Origin: a virus
Reading direction: 5' to 3' (one strand)
DNA: 33,014 bases
IMG/VR virus record: IMGVR_UViG_3300046332_000019
Coordinates: 1-33,014 of that record
Both the position numbers and the translations under genes were made by a program. Below, piece after piece: positions 30,083 through 33,014 of the stretch. Within the stretch, counting starts at the first letter, position 1. Each line of letters starts with the position of its first letter. The notes below the pieces were generated by a model. That model was not told the DNA's origin, did not search any database, and was given only the letters and a program-made list of their open reading frames with translations.

Positions 30083-30176
30083 CTTCTTCTTTTGTCCATT
30101 TAATGTTGTCGTAACCACTAGAAAACTTTGCTGTGTCTGTGGGTCGTTGTGCGTGTCCTTTGCCGCCTGCGCTCAT
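29988..30176 (-). CDS. Small hypothetical phage protein (62 aa)
   Basis: Starts MSAGGKGHAQRPTDTAKFSS, an opening I recognise from several small phage proteins. An acidic helix (KEEDEEFDRLQNN) follows. The last residues (EASKKT) are encoded by a run of eight A (minus strand), where an indel or slippage would extend the frame. Coupled by ATGA to the gene before it. Confidence 0.6.
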   Translation of the reverse strand: MSAGGKGHAQRPTDTAKFSSGYDNIKWTKEEDEEFDRLQNNLSAERPVAQSGTSGEEASKKT

Positions 30177-30406
30177 TGTTCCCTCGCTTTCAGCATGGCG
30201 TCGGCCATTTCATAGGCTTCTTTAGCCGTGTCAATGATGATTCCAGATGGAAACTTATGCGCTGTATACATCCCTTGCATCGCCTTGGCAGCGAAGTAGT
30301 CGCGCAATGTCATACCTTGCCATGGTGTTTTGTGCAAACCAGAATGTGTGCCAGCAACAATAATCTCACAAGGGAACGCTGGGCCGCCTGTTTGTTCGTT
30401 AATCAT
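30173..30406 (-). CDS. Common small phage protein, GGPAFP/GMTLRDYFAAKAMQG type
   Basis: Reads NEQTGGPAFPCEIIVAG, then GMTLRDYFAAKAMQGMYTAH and AYEMADAMLKARE. This pattern is one of the most frequent small hypothetical proteins in phages and prophages of proteobacteria; no activity is known to me. It is coupled to both neighbours by 4-nt overlaps. Confidence 0.75.
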   Translation of the reverse strand: MINEQTGGPAFPCEIIVAGTHSGLHKTPWQGMTLRDYFAAKAMQGMYTAHKFPSGIIIDTAKEAYEMADAMLKAREQ

Positions 30407-30651
30407 TTAACCCCCTTTGGCATACCTGCCCGTGAATAAATAAGAAACTCGGTTGGAGCTGTTGAATACCGTTTAGTTTTTGGAAACGCGCTAATCGTGT
30501 TTGCTGAAGTGCCAAGACTTTCACGGGTTGCACGACCTACCTTTCCAAACTTTTCTCCATTTAGTTTTGCTGCTGATTCTGATCGAATCTTTGAAAGAAA
30601 CTCTGGCATATACGTTTGAACGTAGTCAGGGCTGAAAGCGTTAATGGTCAT
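30403..30651 (-). CDS. Hypothetical phage protein (82 aa)
   Basis: I start at ATG 30651 (MTINAFSPDYVQTYMPEFLS), with GGA 6 nt upstream. The body is basic: KLNGEKFGKVGRATRESLGT and AFPKTKRYSTAPTEFLIYSR. No family recognised; the charge suggests nucleic-acid or host-protein contact. The start overlaps the 17-residue frame at 30641. Confidence 0.55.
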   Translation of the reverse strand: MTINAFSPDYVQTYMPEFLSKIRSESAAKLNGEKFGKVGRATRESLGTSANTISAFPKTKRYSTAPTEFLIYSRAGMPKGVK

Positions 30652-30694
30652 CAAGAATCCAATCAATAAAAAGTCCAATTAAAACAAGCGTCAT
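30641..30694 (-). CDS. Candidate 17-residue hydrophobic micropeptide
   Basis: MTLVLIGLFIDWILDDH follows a strong ribosome site (AGGAGA) and overlaps the previous stop as ATGA and the next start by 11 nt. Both features favour translation. It may be a leader that couples its neighbours rather than a functional peptide. Confidence 0.35.
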   Translation of the reverse strand: MTLVLIGLFIDWILDDH

Positions 30695-30993
30695 AGCAAC
30701 TTCTCCTGCACAGGCTTAAATCGCCATTCACGCTCATTCCTGCCGCTATTTGAACTAACTTGGTTGCCAGTCAACTCAATCAGATCAAGTTTCTGCAACT
30801 CGTTCATGCGCCTGGCTACTTGATTATTCTGAAGCCCTGTGGCGTTAGCAATGCCATCTTTACCCATTGGGCCAAACCTTTGTAGTGCAGCCGTAATGAC
30901 CTCTTGGTGCATCTTGGCTACGTCTTTGATTGAATCAGCCGCTTGAAAGCTGGTGATTGCGTCTGTTGCTCTTGCTCTGAAAAATTTAAACAT
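30691..30993 (-). CDS. Winged-helix DNA-binding protein (100 aa)
   Basis: Starts at ATG 30993 (MFKFFRARATDAITSFQAAD) with AGGAACG upstream. The second half has HQEVITAALQRFGPMGKDGI, ANATGLQNNQVARRMNELQK and LDLIELTGN, a MarR/ArsR-like or replication-type winged helix with a wing strand near EWRFKP. It may regulate the leftward operon or act in replication. It lies downstream of the mobile HNH/AP2 gene, which separates it from the recombination genes. Confidence 0.7.
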   Translation of the reverse strand: MFKFFRARATDAITSFQAADSIKDVAKMHQEVITAALQRFGPMGKDGIANATGLQNNQVARRMNELQKLDLIELTGNQVSSNSGRNEREWRFKPVQEKLL

Positions 30994-31012
30994 ATTCGTT
31001 CCTATGCAAAAT

Positions 31013-31084
31013 GGTGGTGGTACTCGCTGCACTATGTCCGAGTAAGCCGAGAACTCCCGACCTCACAGCATCCGCTTTCCCACC
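31013..31084. other. Structured, G/C-richer non-coding segment
   Basis: Between the winged-helix and HNH/AP2 genes, TACTCG (31021-31026) and CGAGTA (31039-31044) form a perfect 6-bp hairpin, and GGTGG (within 31013-31020) can pair with CCACC (31080-31084) around it. The base composition differs from nearby genes. It could be a leader structure of the winged-helix message or a small RNA. I could not match a known RNA class. Confidence 0.3.
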
Positions 31085-31094
31085 GAAATTGATT

Positions 31095-31577
31095 TTAAAT
31101 TGCGTCTGGGTTGTGTGTGTGGTACTTGGCTGCTGCATCGCAATAAGCCTTGTACGCATCTTCTTTGTCGTTGTATCTGCCAAGTCCAATGGTTTTGCCT
31201 TTGTGCTGTATGCAAGCAAACCATTTTTCTCTTTGTGTGTCCCAACTAACGCCTTTGTAACCAGACTTGTTGTTTGCTTGTTTTTCTTTGTTTTCTTGAT
31301 TCTGTTTTTTGCTAACAGGTCGGAGATTTACAAGTCGGTTGTCAGTTGGAATTCTGTTTACATGGTCAATGTATTCTGGCAATTCGTCATAAACATAAAG
31401 CCAAGCCAAACGATGCGTAAGGTATAGCTTTCCATTGATGTTGATTCTGAAATAACCTTGACCACAATGACCAGCGTTAGTGCCTGCTTTGCAGCGACCG
31501 CGCCTTACTTTGTTGGTAAAAATTCCAGTTTCTTTGTTGTAATCAAACAACTCATGCAAACGTTGTTGCGTAATCAT
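31095..31577 (-). CDS. HNH/AP2-type homing endonuclease (160 aa)
   Basis: I chose ATG 31577 (MITQQRLHELFDYNKETGIF), whose opening matches the 28538 endonuclease. The HNH core is LTHRLAWLYVYDELPEYIDH then VNRIPTDNRLVNLRPVSKK, with DHVN at 71-74. The AP2 domain is NKSGYKGVSWDTQREKWFAC. The A/T-rich DNA and position between the SSB-like and winged-helix genes fit insertion of a mobile gene, placed in the transcription direction of the leftward unit. AAAGG lies upstream of the start. Confidence 0.88.
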   Translation of the reverse strand: MITQQRLHELFDYNKETGIFTNKVRRGRCKAGTNAGHCGQGYFRININGKLYLTHRLAWLYVYDELPEYIDHVNRIPTDNRLVNLRPVSKKQNQENKEKQANNKSGYKGVSWDTQREKWFACIQHKGKTIGLGRYNDKEDAYKAYCDAAAKYHTHNPDAI

Positions 31578-31616
31578 GATGAACCTTTCATGCGTGAACC
31601 TGTTAAAAGTTAGCAA

Positions 31617-31645
31617 GGGGGAGGTTCAATCCCCCCTGTCCTCCG
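31617..31645 (+). other. tRNA-like T-arm and acceptor fragment
   Basis: GGTTCAATCCCCCC contains TTCAATC (31625-31631), a canonical T-loop, followed by CCCCC and TGTCCTCCG, which looks like the 3' end of a Ser-type tRNA. The 5' T-stem side has one mismatch, and I cannot find a matching 5' half (such as GGAGGAC), so it is not a whole tRNA. AGTTAGC occurs directly repeated on both sides (31608-31614 and 31649-31655). Confidence 0.3.
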
Positions 31646-31671
31646 TCGAGTTAGCTAAAAATCATTGTATG

Positions 31672-31911
31672 TTAAAACTCAACATCATCAAATTCTGTTG
31701 GCTTTGAATGTTGCTTTGGCGCATCATCTTTAGGTGTGAAAAGATAACTCCAGCCTGTCCAGCCGCCCTCAACTAATGGCACTGAATCCAGCTTCAACAT
31801 CAAACCTTTCTTGGTTTCAATGATGCTACCAATGCGCTGGTAACGCACTTTCTCTTGACCGTCTTTTTGGTATGTGCCAGCCTTGACCGTCACTTCATAA
31901 ACTATTGCCAT
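31672..31911 (-). CDS. Small protein with SSB-like acidic C-terminal tip (79 aa)
   Basis: A beta-rich protein: MAIVYEVTVKAGTYQKDGQE, RYQRIGSIIETKKGLMLKLD, VEGGWTGWSYLF. It ends TEFDDVEF, close to the DDxPF tip with which bacterial SSB recruits partners. It directly follows the YqaJ exonuclease and overlaps it by 17 nt; ERF is one gene further upstream. I infer a single-strand-binding or SSB-mimic role in recombination. The fold match is by pattern only. Confidence 0.6.
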   Translation of the reverse strand: MAIVYEVTVKAGTYQKDGQEKVRYQRIGSIIETKKGLMLKLDSVPLVEGGWTGWSYLFTPKDDAPKQHSKPTEFDDVEF

Positions 31912-32527
31912 GTTTTTCTTTCAGTTCGTTTAGTTTCATAATTTTGCCATCCAGTTCAACCAAGAACTTTTTGACTTCTTCTTCAAGCATTTGAATGTAA
32001 GCCGTGTCGCGTGGAACGCGCTTTACAAACAATTGAAGCTCTGTGGGCAACCTTGGGTCAAAGGACACAAAGTCACACCATTGGCGACCAGTGCAAGCCA
32101 TCTGCCATTGCATCTGGGTGTTGTATTTGCCTGGCACTGTTTGGCTCAAAAGTGTATCAATGTGGGTCGCTGTGTTGGGACACTTAATCTCAAGCTGTCC
32201 AACATCGCCAACAAGCCCGTCAGGAGAAGCGCCAGCGGCTTCAATCGTTGGGTGGGCAATCATGGCAACTTCATCCACTAAAACGTCAGCATGGGCTTCA
32301 TACGCTGCCCTAGCCAATGGTTCTGTTTCAGTACCCCATTGCATAGCTGAGTTTGAATAGGATTCGGCTACGGTGTTGGTCATACGTTCACAGACCAATT
32401 GAGCCATGTAGTTGTCACGGCTGGTGCTGTAACCTGTTTTAGTCTTGGCAATAACGTCAGCAACACGGCTGGCAGTTACTTTGCCAAGGCGTTGTGCAAA
32501 CCATTCGGGTGAGCCTTGTTCAATCAT
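31895..32527 (-). CDS. YqaJ/lambda-type exonuclease
   Basis: A 210-aa nuclease of the YqaJ viral recombinase family. It would chew one strand of double-stranded DNA ends to give tails for the ERF annealase. The start has QGSPEWFAQRLGKVTASRVA; E68 in WGTETEPLAR, D103 in ASPDGL, and E113/K115 in LEIKCP form the PD-(D/E)XK site, and TQMQWQMACTGRQWCDFVSF gives the conserved QxQ region. It overlaps the small membrane gene upstream by 8 nt and the SSB-like gene downstream. Confidence 0.93.
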   Translation of the reverse strand: MIEQGSPEWFAQRLGKVTASRVADVIAKTKTGYSTSRDNYMAQLVCERMTNTVAESYSNSAMQWGTETEPLARAAYEAHADVLVDEVAMIAHPTIEAAGASPDGLVGDVGQLEIKCPNTATHIDTLLSQTVPGKYNTQMQWQMACTGRQWCDFVSFDPRLPTELQLFVKRVPRDTAYIQMLEEEVKKFLVELDGKIMKLNELKEKHGNSL

Positions 32528-32690
32528 TTTTTATCCCCCAAAGTAACCATGCCATTGCTGTAAACCACATAAAGTTTTCCATATATCGAATTTCTTGTTG
32601 TGTGTAATTTACGACTATGACTGATAAAGCAAGCCCAAGATTTACAAACATTAAAGCTACAACTAACCAAGCAAAAAATAGTCTAATCAT
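32520..32690 (-). CDS. Small two-helix membrane protein (56 aa)
   Basis: MIRLFFAWLVVALMFVNLGL begins the first membrane helix (about 3-27); the second is about 40-52 (FMWFTAMAWLLWG). The start overlaps the ERF stop as ATGA, and the stop overlaps the YqaJ start by 8 nt. A membrane protein inside a recombination operon is unusual, but I see no clear role. Confidence 0.55.
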   Translation of the reverse strand: MIRLFFAWLVVALMFVNLGLALSVIVVNYTQQEIRYMENFMWFTAMAWLLWGIKND

Positions 32691-33014
32691 TTCAAACTCG
32701 CTTTCTTTTCGTCTTTAACTGCAATGATTTTCTTTTGCCAGTTGGCATCTGTGCCGCAGGCTTTGTAAGCGGCTTGATATGCGGCTTTAAGCGATGGTTC
32801 GTCTGTTGCATCTTGAATGGCTGTGATGTGGTCAGCCATCATGCTGGAATCCACAACAGTCTTTGCTGGTCGTGCTGCTGAGTTTCCATCATCATCTTCT
32901 GGAGCAATGCCACAAGCCGCCATCAAGGAATAACGGCGAGCATAGGTTAGCGCTGAAGCGTAGCCTTGAGGGTCTTTCTTAACGGCTGGAAAGTGAACAA
33001 TGCCGCACTCCAAC
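32687..33014 (-). CDS. erf: ERF-family single-strand annealing recombinase (C-terminal part)
   Basis: This is the C-terminal end of the ERF gene that begins at 354; the 127-bp terminal repeat means residues 76-118 are present twice in the window. The unique part codes the end of the protein, with TVVDSSMMADHITAIQDATD and helices up to KKIIAVKDEKKASLK. The stop at 32687-32689 overlaps the next ATG. Together the two pieces give a full 184-residue gene across the join. Confidence 0.93.
   Translation of the reverse strand, partial: LECGIVHFPAVKKDPQGYASALTYARRYSLMAACGIAPEDDDGNSAARPAKTVVDSSMMADHITAIQDATDEPSLKAAYQAAYKACGTDANWQKKIIAVKDEKKASLK
32888..33014. repeat. Terminal direct repeat, copy 2 (circular overlap)
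   Basis: Identical to 1-127. See the first copy: assembly overlap of a circular contig, inside the ERF gene. Confidence 0.95.

Noticed and set aside
31011-31427. Plus-strand open frame (138 codons) opposite the HNH/AP2 gene
   Set aside because: Hydrophobic and Phe/Cys/Val-rich, antisense to a clear HNH/AP2 endonuclease, and with no ribosome site or coupled neighbour.
1-33014. CRISPR array, IS element or rRNA gene
   Set aside because: Reading through the sequence I saw no regularly spaced direct repeats, no transposase and no rRNA-like stretch.

Overview
This window is a complete or near-complete genome of a tailed phage, most likely a podovirus with a short tail. Bases 1-127 recur exactly at 32888-33014, so the contig closes on itself into a circular molecule of 32,887 bp, and the recombination gene cut by the window edges becomes whole across the join. 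The host is Gram-negative: there is a nested Rz/Rz1 spanin pair and a second lipoprotein with a lipobox. Many small proteins resemble those I know from phages of betaproteobacteria, often freshwater ones, but that host guess is inference. I see no integrase, DNA polymerase, tail tape measure or tail sheath.

Layout. One divergent control region (558-696) separates two transcription units. The leftward unit runs from 557 through the circular join down to 29628. It encodes a small membrane protein, an ERF single-strand annealing protein, another small membrane protein, a YqaJ/lambda-type exonuclease, a small protein with an SSB-like acidic tip, a mobile HNH/AP2 endonuclease, a winged-helix protein and several tiny proteins. 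The rightward unit begins with a 53-residue Cro-like regulator whose start codon lies 7 nt after a near-consensus -10 box, which suggests a leaderless message. Then come an HNH protein, a tiny exported Cys-rich peptide, a MazG-like pyrophosphohydrolase, a DUF1376 replication-type protein and a long run of tightly coupled small genes, including a VRR-NUC-like nuclease, DUF3310, NinB and DUF1364 (about 700-7900).

The structural block (7966-26550) follows virion order: small CxxC and DUF6496 proteins, a GIY-YIG endonuclease, small and large terminase, portal, an Ala-rich protein, scaffold, an SU10-type (DUF5309) major capsid protein, head-tail adaptor, repeat and fibre-like proteins, a tail hub/nozzle protein, a jelly-roll fibre protein, three ejection-type proteins and an S74-chaperone tail fibre. 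The lysis block (26347-29637) holds several small membrane proteins, a lipoprotein, Rz/Rz1, a second HNH/AP2 endonuclease and a GH19 endolysin.

The most interesting signals are these. A 16-bp pseudo-palindrome, TATAAYCTAGRTTATA, sits at both divergent promoters and recurs once inside an early gene. The Cro-like regulator may be leaderless. A repeat protein carries six Trp residues at exactly 10-residue spacing. A jelly-roll domain appears inserted into a small conserved virion domain. Two related HNH/AP2 endonucleases and one GIY-YIG endonuclease are scattered through the genome. Many very small coupled genes were recovered by direct reading.
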